Of a stretch of 64,000 bases of DNA, positions 22,356 through 33,533 are shown one piece after another; position 1 is the first letter of the stretch, and each line of letters starts with the position of its first letter. Under the pieces are notes generated by a model that saw nothing but the letters and a program-made list of their open reading frames with translations, did no database searches and was not told the DNA's origin. This DNA is from Selaginella moellendorffii (Eukaryota; Streptophyta; Lycopodiopsida; Selaginellales; Selaginellaceae). The translations under genes were made by a program, and so were the position numbers. The stretch is from the NCBI RefSeq assembly GCF_000143415.4, contig NW_003314278.1, forward strand, positions 2,134,404 to 2,198,403. Direction: 5' to 3'.

Positions 22356-25300
22356 ATTTGGTATCGGAGCTGTTCCTTAGTCTGACTTTTATTGGTGCTC
22401 AAGTATATCACCACTGGTGTTGGCAACGGAAGGTCCAAGAAGTGGGCCTATCCTTGAGGAGTAGTAGGTCGGGAAGACATGGCTCTCCATTACAGTTCAT
22501 GTGTGGACTTGTAGACAAGGTGGTGGATAGAAAAGGGGGCCAATAATGGAACGACTTTGGGATCTTGGGAACAGTGCAAGGTTTTCCTCATTGAGTTGAG
22601 GAGGTGATCCAGATGAGCATTTGACTCAGCAAACGGGCTAATGTAGTTGGGGTAAACAACTATAGTTGGGATCACGGGGAAGATAGAGACTCCAAAAACA
22701 ATAAAGGAGTCACGGGTTTATCCTCACATGGTTGAGGCTGGTGCTCATGAAGGTGAGACCGGAATGGATGACCGTGAGAGGTCAAGTATGGATGAGGACA
22801 CGAGTCCTCGAAATGGTAGCCGAGGCTACCTCTAATAAATGCTGGAACAACCCAAGGAGTTGGGGGTGTATTAAGTGGATGAGTTGGTATTCTCATCACA
22901 TGGACAAGTAGTCCTAAGGGGTAAAGGTTGCCCCCAGGGAACAAATCAAGTGACGGAGTAACACTTGTGAAAATAGTCCCTTTGAGTAGGACAGGAATGC
23001 AAGAAGTGTATTCCAGTGAGCTAGTGCCTCACAAGTAGGACCTTACGGGTCGGTGGATTAACCAAGTCCAAAACTGCTAGACGACTCAACTAGAGTCAAG
23101 GGATGGTCCTAAAAGGACTGATAGAAGCATTTGGATTGAGGTGCGTTGTACCCCACAAAGGATGGGGGGGGATCATAGGATCCAAGGATGAGAACAGAGA
23201 GTATTTCATCGATGACAAAATGTGCCATGCTAAAGTTATGGGAAAGGTGTTCCCAGAAGAAAACAACTTTGACATAAAGTTGTGTGTGACCTCTATGGGG
23301 CAGTGCTAACAGATGGTTGGCATGAGAAAGAGTGGTGTTGGTCTTGGCAAAGACTTAGACACGAAGGGAAATGTCATAGAGGTAGGCTCGTGGAGCCGAT
23401 GGTGTGAAGACACCAAATGTGCCAAGGTGTGATACCTTGAGGCTATGATGGTGGGTTCATGAGAACCCCTTGCTAAAGGAATCCCAATGGAAATGGGAAT
23501 GGCATAGCCTAAGCTGCAGAGCATGCAGTTGGAGTGTGGTGACCCAGATAATGATGGAGGTGTGAAAGCACCAAGCAATGAGTTGTAGGACTTGACAACT
23601 ATGAGGCAACTAAGCAAGAGGTGCAAAATAACTGATTAAACGGGTAGAAGGTAGCTACCCAAGACTTCTAGTATAGGGAAGTCGGATATACCCTTACGGG
23701 GGATAAGTTTCTTATGTTGCGATATAGTAAGTCAATGTCATAAAAGGAAATACTCATTGTCAAGAAAGCCATCATTGGGACACCCGAACACTCTAGAACA
23801 CTAGAAGGTGGTGTTTGATATCGCGAGGGCAATGGATAAAGCCCAAGGGACTAAGTCCCTAGCGAATGATGGATAGAAGGTGCTATCCAAATGTCCAAGG
23901 TTGCGGAGACAGGAGAGGACTGTCTACCCAAGTTGGACAAAGCCAAAAATGGAATTTTGGCAAGGCTAGTGATGGGCATGTAAAGGCCCATAAGCAACAA
24001 TGTAACCCCAGTGTGTGGGATTATAAGCTGAGCATACCCGGATTGAGGAACCACTCCCTGGGCTATTGGGTAGGTTCATCCCTAAGAATACTTGCTAAGG
24101 CATGATAGAAAGTGCAAAGCTATCCTCCTGGTCTGGAGGAGAATGACCGAAGGAAAGGTGTGAAGCCAAAGGCAAGTAGTGTTGGGATGGAACTGAACCA
24201 TAGAAATCAAAGGGCATATCCAACAGTGGTTATGGAAGTTGGGAGTGGAGAATCAAGAGGGTGCTCGAGGATGTTGTTGCTAGCAACCGTGATGCCATGG
24301 AGAGTCTAAAATATGGAATTGTCCATGTTAGACTATATGGCAACTATAAACCTTGCGAAAGGGGAGGCCTTAGCAAGCTGAGGGACAGAGTTCCTTCAAA
24401 GTTCCCAAAGACGATTCTAGGTAGCGTAGTACCTAGAAAGGCCAAGTGTAAATGGTTCATGGAACGCGCGAAATCAGAGTGGCGCAGCAGAAGTGTGGTC
24501 TTGAAGCTTGCCATAAGGCAAGGTTATCAAGGTTAGGGAAGTAGTTCCCGAGTGTTCAAAGAGAGGGCTTTGAACGAAAGTTGATGGTCAAGGACTTTCA
24601 CGCTTATGCAGGAACCATGTTACAATGGTCGGAGGACTTGCCAAGTGAGATTGGCACGTCGGGGGAACAAAGACCCTAGTTGAAGGTGATATCTTCAAAA
24701 AGGGTGGGCCAGGGGGCCGAGCATGGAGGAGTCCATGCATGATCATAGACATGTCAAGTGAGAGGACTTGGCAGTGTGGAGGAACTAGGTTCCTAAGCTG
24801 TGATCTGTAGCGCGCTTTAAAAATAGGTTGGTGCACCGGCGTGGGGAGTCACGCCAGGCATCTAGTGTGATGTCGTCCGTAGATGCATATACGGAGGTTG
24901 GGTTTGAGTCCCGACCCTCTAGTGCTTGGGTTCGAGTCCCAAATCACTAGGGCGTGGTGATGGTTTGGAATATGAGGACACTCATATTTCGGTGGTCATG
25001 GACTCTCAGTGGGGAGACTGGTTTGGGCACACCGCCAAGCGAGGGATGCCTCGGAGTCGTGATGCACGGTTAGATTGCTTAGTGTGAAAGCTCAGCATAT
25101 CTAACTTGAACACTTTGGTGCAAGTGGCACCAAGGTCGTGGTGAGTGAGATGGGGACACCTAATCTTAGTTGCTATGAACCCTTGGCCGTAAGGGCTAGC
25201 TTGGGTGCACCGCCAAGTGTGGGGGATGCCCCCGGGGTTATAGTCAACAACTTGGAGGTCTAGAAAACCAAGTACCTCTTGGCAACTCTGTTAAGGTGCC

Positions 25301-26449
25301 AAGGTGAGATCACTAGGTGATCTTATGGCCAGAAAAGGACAAGGTCCTTGGTTGGCTAAGGAATGAAGTTCCTGGTTCAAAATGTTGAAATTGAACTGTT
25401 TAAGGTGGTGTGGCTTGGTCGTGATAACCAAGTGGAAAGAGCACCTAAGGGAAATAAACTATGTCCGTGCGATGGCATAGTGAGTCCGAGGAAAGTAGTC
25501 TCTATAAAAGACCCATGGGAGGGTCACGAAGTTGGGCCGTGGATAGAGCCCATAGCAGAAGATGCTAAAGAGACGTACTAGGGGTGAACATCCTCCGGAC
25601 TTGGCAAAGAAGAGTCTTTGCTATGGAACCAAAACAATACCTCAAGGAGGGAGGTAGAGATTCGATGATGCTTGGTGCAACAATCAACGGATAGGAGCAA
25701 AAGATGAGTGGCCAAGATAGGGCCGTGGAATCCCTTGGAAGGAATCCAAGTGACAAAGTTAGGCGAGGAACACTAATGTGTTGGACGCTAACAAGTTGCG
25801 GGAAAGGAAGTGTGTTTCCAAGGAGGGATTCCGAATTGCTCCGATTTGGCGAAAGTGGAAGCTCCAAAGGAGGGAGCGGTAAGGTAGCCAAATGATAGGG
25901 CGATGAACAGCCCTAGCACAAAGTATGATAACTGGAACTTTGACACGAAATAGGAGAGAGGATGATAGTGCCCTCGAGTAGAGAACTTCCTAGGATGGGA
26001 AGTGGAGTTGCACAAAAGGTGCAAGGCAAGGTGTCGGAGACACCTAGGAAATTGACTCCAAGAAGTCAAAATTCAAAGTTCCAAAGTGCAAAGGTTATAT
26101 CGATAGAAATTGAAACTACTCGAGAAGGAGTAGTGGGATTGACTTAGAGAAGGGTCTCTAAGAGGTTTAGCGAGAACTAAACCAATAAAAGGAGAGAACC
26201 ACTCCATGTGGTCCAATCAGTCTCTAAGTTGGGGAGACTACCCTCCTTAGAGGATATGCAAGGCATGGTGAGCATTTGGTGTCAAACCATTGAGGCATAT
26301 GCAAAAGGCATGGTGAGCCTTCAATGTCAAACCATTGACAAATATTGGCTAAGTGCCAAGGATGGAAATGGTAACACATACGAGTGTTACTTTACAAAAT
26401 GGTTTACCGTTCGATGAGGACATCGAACTTCGTCTATGGGTGGTGGAGT
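22356..26449 (+). other. Internal region of the non-autonomous LTR element
   Basis: Primer binding site at its left end and a short G-rich polypurine-like stretch (about 26436-26449) at its right end. No gag, protease, reverse transcriptase or integrase motif is visible in any frame. Confidence 0.7.
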
Positions 26450-28230
26450 TGTGAGACACAAAATCCCTAGGCCCCAAAGTGGAGCCGGAAGGGCACCACA
26501 TGGTAGTGGCCGAAGCGAGAGCCAAACGAGCGTAACACGTTTGGACCAGAAGCTCCGACTTGAAAAGTCAAGAGCGGGAGTGGAACTCCCAACGAAGTGC
26601 TCGAGGAACGAGCACGAAGCGAGCAAAAGGCAAGGCTCCAAAAAGAGACCCAAAAGGACCAACACATGAGACGTGGGAGTGTCCGAGATGGACTCGAGTT
26701 AGAGTCCGAAGTGGAGTCCGAGATGGACTCGAGTTGGAGTCCGAAGTGGAGTCCGAGATGGACCCGAGTTGGAGTCCGAAGTGGAGTCCGAGGTGGACCC
26801 GAGATGGACCCGAGTTGGAGTCCGAAGTGGAGTCCGAGATGGAGTCCGAGATGGAGTCCGAGATGGAGTCCGAGGTGGACCCGAGATGGACCCGAGTTGG
26901 AGTCCGAAGTGGAGTCCGAGATGGACCCGAGATGGAGTCCGAGATGGAGTCCGAGATGGAGTCCGAGGTGGACCCGAGATGGACCCGAGTTGGAGTCCGA
27001 GATGGACCCGAGATGGAGTCCGAGATGGAGTCCAAGATGGAGTCCGAAGTCGAGACCGAGACCGGGACCGAAACCGGGACCGAGACCGAGACCGAGACCG
27101 AGATCGGGACCGAGACCGAGATCGGGACCGAGACCGAGACCGAGGCCGAGGCCGAGACCAAGCCCGAGCCCGAGTCCGAGTTCGAGTCCGAATCCGAGTC
27201 CGAGTCCGAGTCCGAGTCCGAGTCCGGAGCCTGAGAGGGTGAAAGCCCAAAGCGTTCGTCTCCCAGACCCTGGGGGGTTTGGTGAGCCCCAAAAGTATAG
27301 TAGGGGGAGGACTGCAGTGAAGCCAGTTTGGCCAGGAAAGGCCAGTTTGGCCCAGGAAGGCCAGACCCAGTTTTGGGTGATGAGCTGCCCACTGGGAAGT
27401 CCAAGACTAGAGTGAACACAGACCGACAAGCGGGGTAGCTTGGTGAAGTGTTCAAGAGCCGGCTCTAGTTCCCCCGGGAGATCGACTGGCCGATGCTCCC
27501 AGTCCAAGTGTGGGTGGCACTACCTACTTGGATACCAGGTGTGGCTCAACGAAACCTCGCTCTAAGCCCATGGCTAGAGCACCTAAAGGCGAAAGGCGGG
27601 GAGAGTACCTAGGTGGCTCGCGTAAGGCCACGGTGTTCCGAAATGTTGTCCCAAAGGCCCAGACTGTGGAAAGGAAGAGGAGCAGTCCTCTGGGGTAGTG
27701 ACCAAGGACACAGTCGTGTGGTGAGGAAGTCCCAGAGGACCGTGGGACTTAGTGGTCGGGCCTGTGGGTCTCGGTCCAGTGGCAGTGTTGGCAAACACGG
27801 CCAGGGGCAGAAAGGGACTTAGTGGGGACTGACAGAGCGATATTGGGGAAGGCTATTCCCCTTGTCGGTGGGCATCCTAAGGATGCTAAGGAGTGGATCT
27901 GAGATGACCACTCACGGATGGTTTGCCTAGTCTTGGGGAGCCAAGACTGTGATGCAAGGGGTATTGGACTACCAGTGTGGCAAAGGTGAATGGGCATGGC
28001 CTTAGCGTAACGGGCCGAGATGTCAGTGGTACCTTTGGGTGTCGGTCATGGGATCGGACACGTGGAGCACTTGGACCAAGTGCAAAGGTTGAGTGGCATG
28101 GATGCCATTCTCGGGGCTAGCAAGCCCCAAGTCTTAAATGGGACTTATGGAGGTTGTGAATGAGACTCCTCCAAGTGGTCGGAGGTGTGGTTAAGTGACT
28201 AAAGTAAAATGGAAAAATTAGTCGCTTACA
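26450..28230 (+). repeat. 3' LTR (1,781 bp)
   Basis: Same as the 5' LTR except for a few transitions and a minisatellite (about 26680-27228) that is roughly 163 bp longer. Confidence 0.85.
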
Positions 28231-28773
28231 CTGACGTCCGACTCTCCTACTCCAAAAAAGAAGCTACTCGGTGATGCCATTGCCTCGGGTTCGAACACTA
28301 CACCCACCAAAAAGAAGAGCCGCAAAGAGCAGAAAGAGCAAGAAGAGGCAGCAAAAATTGTCGCAGATAATAGTACTTGTTACTATTCCAATAAAGTATA
28401 TACAATCGACGTGAGCCGTATCGACATCCAAAGCAAATACAACCACAGGCTAGTATCTGATGAGTGGGTGGAGAAACTGAAGCAGAAGATGCTGGCAAGT
28501 CCAGTAACACCCGACATCGCAGACGTGATCCCCTACTACCGAACAATGAAGGGCAAGACGAGGTATCCAGACTTGATTAATAGGAAGGTGTTGGACGATC
28601 AGAACATCCGGTTCTATGCCGTCTCCGGGCAGCATTCTAGCTTGGCGATGCAAGAGATAGTTGTGGATATTATGGTGGGCGAGGAGGTGAAGAAAGTCTT
28701 CAAGACAAGAGTTGTCCACCTGGTAAAAGGCAACTTGCCCCTCCGATCTATCATATACATCTCCCACGCGCAG

Positions 28774-31700
28774 AATGTCAAGCAAGAAACGTGCTACAAA
28801 TCGGGTCTGCATTGGCATTGGCACGAACACGGAAGCTCTGGGTTCAACTGAAGAAGCCACAAAAACCAAGACAATGACGTGCACTAGCAACTAGCGCCTC
28901 GCAGGTAAGCCTCGTTGCATGTGGCATAGCATGTGGCCTCACGCCATTTCCATTGCAGGAATTCTCGAGTCTTCTCTCGAAAACACTGGGGGTCAATGAC
29001 ACACTCAGCATCCATAACATTCTACTCGCGACAAAAGTTGTTTTTGACAAATAGGTAGATGTGCTGAGGAGGTACCATGACGGGGAGTTACTAAACTCAA
29101 TGGGTGTGGAGGACGGCCGGAAGCCCAATGATTTGAAGCTCAACGCCTTGCGTTTCTCGCGGTCTCTAGACAACGACGACCTTTTGACAGTGGCTAATGC
29201 TCTTCTACGTAGTGAGGTAGTCTTCAATAAGACCAAAATGACTCCCGGCTATATTGTGACATACGAGGACTTGTGCACGACTCTGAGAGCTCGTGCGCTA
29301 TTGAAAGATTGGATCTTTGAGCAAGTGGCCGTGGAGAGGGTGAGCATCGACACCACGCAAGAGATGATGGAAGCGCTGGATTTGTCAAATGAAGACATCG
29401 ACGAGTACGTGAAGGGGGCCCCCAAGTTCATCGATCTGCTGCGGGATGCCACGAAAAGTAAAGCTGAGAATTTGGATCAGTATCCAAATTTCATTAAGAG
29501 TGATGTCAACCGCCGACTTCAGAAACAGCTCGACCCCACAGCAGAGGCCTATCGAGAACCTTACCGGGTATACTTGAATTTGGATGAGGATCAAAGGTGG
29601 AGGAGTATCATTTCCCGCGGAGATGAGCAGGTCAAGAACATCTTTTGTGTGATGGACTTCACAAACGAGGAGATCACTCATGCAGACGAAGTCAGCTCCA
29701 TCATTGACTTAATGGTGGGACTTGCGGAGGTGGAATCTTCAGTCCACTATATAATCTACGACTCCGAATCCTATCACAAGTTCTCGAAGGCCTTGAACGA
29801 GGTGAACGCTCGGTTGAAAGGCAAGGAGATGCGGGAGATCTATGGGATAATGGCTAAGAAGAAGATACCGACGAATGTTCGCATCTTCACACTCGCCTTT
29901 GTTATTGGTCCTGCAGCAGAGTGGGTCTGGAGTGACTTCCCAGCTTCGTTCGACAAGGCCGATCGAATTGATCTAAGGGAGGTCAATTTACCCGTGCCTG
30001 AGGAACTGAAGACGGCTATGGAGCTTTCGAATCCAAAGAAAGCTCCAAGTGCAGCATGGGAAATGCTCAGCTGGGTCTTCAACGCAATAGCGGGTGGGTC
30101 ATCTGCTTCCGACTCCAAGGGCAAATGCACTGTCGAGTACAACTGCGGCGGACTATTCTTTCGAGCCGCACTACTCAAGGGTGTCCCGTGTGTTGCGGTG
30201 ACAAACTCCATTGAAGAGGTGACTTCAATGGAGCATATAATTACAGTTGCCAAAGAAAAATAGTATCTTCTCTGCGAACCTGGTGAGTACGCACTTTAAG
30301 TTTAAATGTTATCTCACAAGCTCTGTATGCAGGAGCGTGGCCACCCCCAGATGCTGAAACGGCGTTAACAGCTACTGTTGAAGATACCCATGTTGGGCCG
30401 AGCTCACAACCTGCACAAGGTAAGGTCACGTGAGGCCTCACGCCATTTTGATTATAGATTGTTATGAATATTCAGACACAAGGACTGAAAAGCGCACTGG
30501 TGGCGCGTCGAAGAAGGACAAACAGACAAGCAATAGGAAAAAAGGAGGTACAAATTATATTTGCAATGGCGTGTGGTCTCATGCCATTCCTTACAGGAGA
30601 CACTTCTTCAAAGGCAAAACAGGCAAGCACCAGCCAAGCTCAAACTGACAGTGGTCATAAAAAGTGAAAGCACGTTGGACAGTCGTCGGGATCAGAGGCG
30701 TTTGATTCGAAAAGGAAGAAGGGCAACGAAAAGATGATAGGTAATGCCTCGCGGTTATGGCGTGTGTGCTCATGCCATTCATTGCAGATCAAGGGCTGAG
30801 TGAAAGCAGGCAGTCACCACCTCCTGACTCAGATTCCTATGGTGGACTCCCCTTCCCCAATCTCAATGGAGAGGTACAATGGATGAGGGATGCTTTTCAA
30901 GTCAGGGCCATGTTTTTCTCATCTCGTCGTCTTCGAAGGGTGCAAGAACGTGCAGAAACCATGTTAAGACAGTTGGGTGAGGATACGGTCCTAGGTCACG
31001 CACTAAAACAGGCTATGGATGTCTTGTATTTTGAGATAGAGACTCGGCCAGATGATTTTCCCAAGATGGTCCTGGAAGAACAAGCCATCCAACCTAAGCA
31101 GCCTATGGAAGAAATGCAGGAGGGGGATGAGGAGCTAGAGAAAGATAATGAGCAGGAAGAGCAGAAGGATGAAGAGGAGGACAAAGAAGACGAGGACGAA
31201 GAGGACTTGGATGGTCCTCACAATGGTGACGATCACAATAACGACGACGACGATGATGACGACGATGGCCAGCCTGAGGTGGCCAAAGAGCAGCGAAGGA
31301 AGGTCATACAAGACAAACCATCAGGTAAATAATAGTACATCCATTCCTAACCTTTTACCATTTCTAACATTGTCCATGTAGGTCGCAGAGCAAATGGTAA
31401 GTAGAGATTATTCAATTGAATTTACAAACTCTAGCCTTTAGTGTCGAGGAAGGATAGTGCCAAGCAAGGGTCGAAACGTATGTCCAATCCTTCAGAATCA
31501 GCAGTGCACCCAAGTGATATCAGTCCTAGTTCCTCAATAGCAGTTGATGGTAAATACAGTATAGTCGATTCAATGTGCTAATGAGTTTGTTTTTAGTAGC
31601 ACGGGAGGATACCATCTCAATCGAAGGGAGATATTTGGACATGCATATGGATCTGCCAGTGGACTCTACTTGCCTGCAAGAGTCATCAGAGCTGGTGGAG

Positions 31701-33091
31701 GCTACTATCCATATCAACGCCAAGCAAGCTGACCATGCTCCACTTGATGCTGCCCATACCACTGAGTCAATCTTGTCCACGTATCCAACTGACGGTGACC
31801 AGGCGCCATTGGACCCGCATGAGGCCGCCCCAGCTGCCGAGCCAGTCGTATCCTCATTTCCAACGGACTCAATGTGTGCCCAATCGTCTGACTACGCGCC
31901 GTTGGAACCTCCCTACACCGCCCCTGCTGCCTGTTCGGTCATGTCCACTTTGCCAACGGAGGCACCAGCTGAAATGGCGTGTGATCACACGCCATCGGAA
32001 CCACCCCATGCCATTGTTGAGCCAGTTGTACCAGAGTCTACAACTGAAATGGCATGTGCCCACACGCCATCGGATGCAATTGACCCCACATTGCAGAGGA
32101 GAGTATTTCCGCCCTTCACGTTTCCTCAACCAAAACCCTCTCAACGACCATCGGGAGCACCATTCGCTAATATTGTAGATGGTAAAATTGACTTGTACCA
32201 TTTTTTATGCTGACGCATTTCATTCCAGAGTCATGGCAAAGGTACTGTATCGTTTTTGATCTGAATGGTGTCCTTTTCTCCCATGAGCGTGGCTCGTCCT
32301 CGAATGTCACTACACCCTCCAAAGCCTGCGGTCGCAAGTTGGTCAAAAGAGACAGATTCACATTAATCACACGGGAAAAACTGTGGGATCTAATAATGAC
32401 CATGCGACACTTAAAACAAAGGGCCGGGTTCAATTTGCAATTGGGAGTTTGGACATCCATGATGCGCCACAATGCATTAACGTTGCTACAGATGATGCAC
32501 GATCAGACGCGAATAATATTACCATTTGACTTTCTCCTAACGCAGGAGGATTGCTTGACTATGGTCCATGTGAGGGGTAGCAAGCCCATCTTCGTCAAGC
32601 CAGAGGCTGTAGTGATGAACCGGACAGCTAGGTCAAGTGAAATCCTCATCATCGATGACTCACCGATTAAAACTGCAGCGAACACGCACACATATGCAGT
32701 GCACCCCATCTCTTGTAGTATGGAAACTAGGGAGAAGAAACCGTATGTTCTGGGGGACCTTGCAAAACGGCTTGGAGCGATGGTGATAGAGAACCGGCCA
32801 GTCCAGGAGGTGGCTGCAGAAATCAACCAAATGGCAGATGGAACGGTATATCAGAAGCCATTTGATCGGACAGACACCAGTCATCATTTATGGCATGTAT
32901 ATTGTTTAGCCAAGCACTATCCGCATCTCCATAATCTGCTCAACCGAATGGGTTCTTCGACCACTGAACATGAGCGTGGACGTATTAGAGAAGAGATGGC
33001 ATTACTATTGGGTTTAAATCCTGATAGTGTGGAGAGTGATGAAATTCCAAGATTATTGTATAGGCATTGGAGGCAAAAAATAACAGTCTGA
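28774..33091 (+). pseudogene. Multidomain cargo gene, copy B (methyltransferase-like / FCP1-like), inactivated
   Basis: Modelled exons: from about 28774 to 28903, 28959-30282, 30333-30419, 30458-30547, 30597-30740, 30788-31324, 31382-31396, 31442-31549, 31597-32181 and 32229-33091. They match copy A exon for exon where both exist. An in-frame ATG lies at 28775. The region before 29263 is seen only in this copy and is helical. Four in-frame stops break it: TGA 28874-28876, TAG 29052-29054, TAG 30261-30263 and TGA 30665-30667. Copy A has CAG and CGA at the last two sites, proving C-to-T changes. Copy B also lacks 15 nt of the D/E-rich tract. The phosphatase exon (32229-33091) remains open and keeps DLNGVL and IDDSP. 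Confidence 0.7.
28904..28958 (+). other. 55-nt intron with palindrome ending 10 nt before the acceptor
   Basis: GTAAGC...TTGCAG. The motif at 28925-28948 has arms CATAGCATG and CACGCCATT. Confidence 0.6.
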
Positions 33092-33533
33092 GATTGCATG
33101 TATTTATTTAAAAATGTAACTTATTATGGCATGGGGTTCCATGCCATTGTATTAATATTAAAAGACAATTCTTTGAGAGGATTTGCATTATACTAGAAGT
33201 GTTACAGCATGTTATTGGAAGTCTACAAAGTTGTTTTATTAATAAGGGGAAAGTAAAGATTGAATGGGGACTTGGGCTCCATCTAGACTCGGAGCAACTG
33301 AGCCAATATTAAAAGGATGGAAAGAAATTGGACGATGATGACAAGGAGAAGAGAGAGGTGAAGCAGTGGCAGGGGGAGGAGAAGTGATTGAGTAGACATT
33401 TCCTTGTTTAAAATAAAATTGCATGTGCCTCAATGCAGTTGAATTTTGTTATATTTATATACTATATAAAGGTTTGGAAACCTTATTTTACAAGTGGGAT
33501 AATGACAATTCCCACTTTAACGAAATAGAGCTT
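33092..33533 (+). other. 3' non-coding end of copy B
   Basis: Palindrome at 33124-33148 (arms TTATGGCATGG and CCATGCCATT, better preserved than in copy A) and the TIR at 33510-33533. Confidence 0.6.

Larger units (their letters stand above)
20738..28230 (+). mobile_element. Young non-autonomous LTR retrotransposon inserted in the cargo gene
   Basis: Two near-identical direct repeats start TGTGAGAC and end GCTTACA. A primer binding site TGGTATCGGAGC (22359-22370) is close to the usual tRNA-iMet complement. Flanks are CCGAC (20733-20737) and CTGAC (28231-28235), a 5-bp duplication with one mismatch. I count only four substitutions between the LTRs outside their repeat tract. The 4.1-kb interior has no gag or pol frame (no ORF above about 110 codons), so it must be mobilised in trans. 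It contains none of the host element's 24-bp palindromes. Confidence 0.85.
19987..28851 (+). pseudogene. ParB/sulfiredoxin-like cargo gene, exon split by an LTR retrotransposon
   Basis: A possible start ATG at 19987-19989 is followed at once by a GT-AG intron (19990-20228) holding three palindromes (20014-20037, 20091-20114, 20151-20174). The exon from 20229 is open to 20737, where the LTR element begins. Removing the element and one copy of the 5-bp target repeat lets the same frame resume at 28236 and run to 28851. Downstream are a basic KKK-rich linker, YTIDVSRID, EWVEKLKQKM and FYAVSGQHSSLAMQEI. Their order and spacing resemble the N-terminal ParB/Srx nuclease-like fold (I-x-V..I, helix, then a G-x-H motif). 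No function can be assigned to the first 170 residues. The next exon block (from 28774) is in another frame, so the gene may continue by splicing, or a frameshift has occurred. Confidence 0.5.
13563..33533 (+). mobile_element. Giant TIR DNA transposon, copy B (complete ends)
   Basis: The left end AAGCTTTATTTCGTTAAAG and the reverse complement of the right end AAGCTCTATTTCGTTAAAG match at 23 of 24 bases. Flanks are CCAC on both sides. Total length is 19,971 bp, about 12.5 kb without the LTR retrotransposon inserted at 20738-28230. Contents: a minus-strand transposase-like gene (17423-14508), a palindrome-rich divergent intergenic region (17424-19986), and a plus-strand cargo gene series (19987-33091). 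Coding sequences carry several in-frame stops. The 4-bp duplication and TIR sequence do not match a superfamily that I can name with confidence. Confidence 0.8.

Noticed and set aside
20856-27507. Long frames (up to 346 codons, Gly-Leu, Ser-Asp and Arg-Thr repeats) in both LTRs on both strands
   Set aside because: They come from a stop-free minisatellite inside an LTR, overlap each other in several frames and change frame between the two LTRs.
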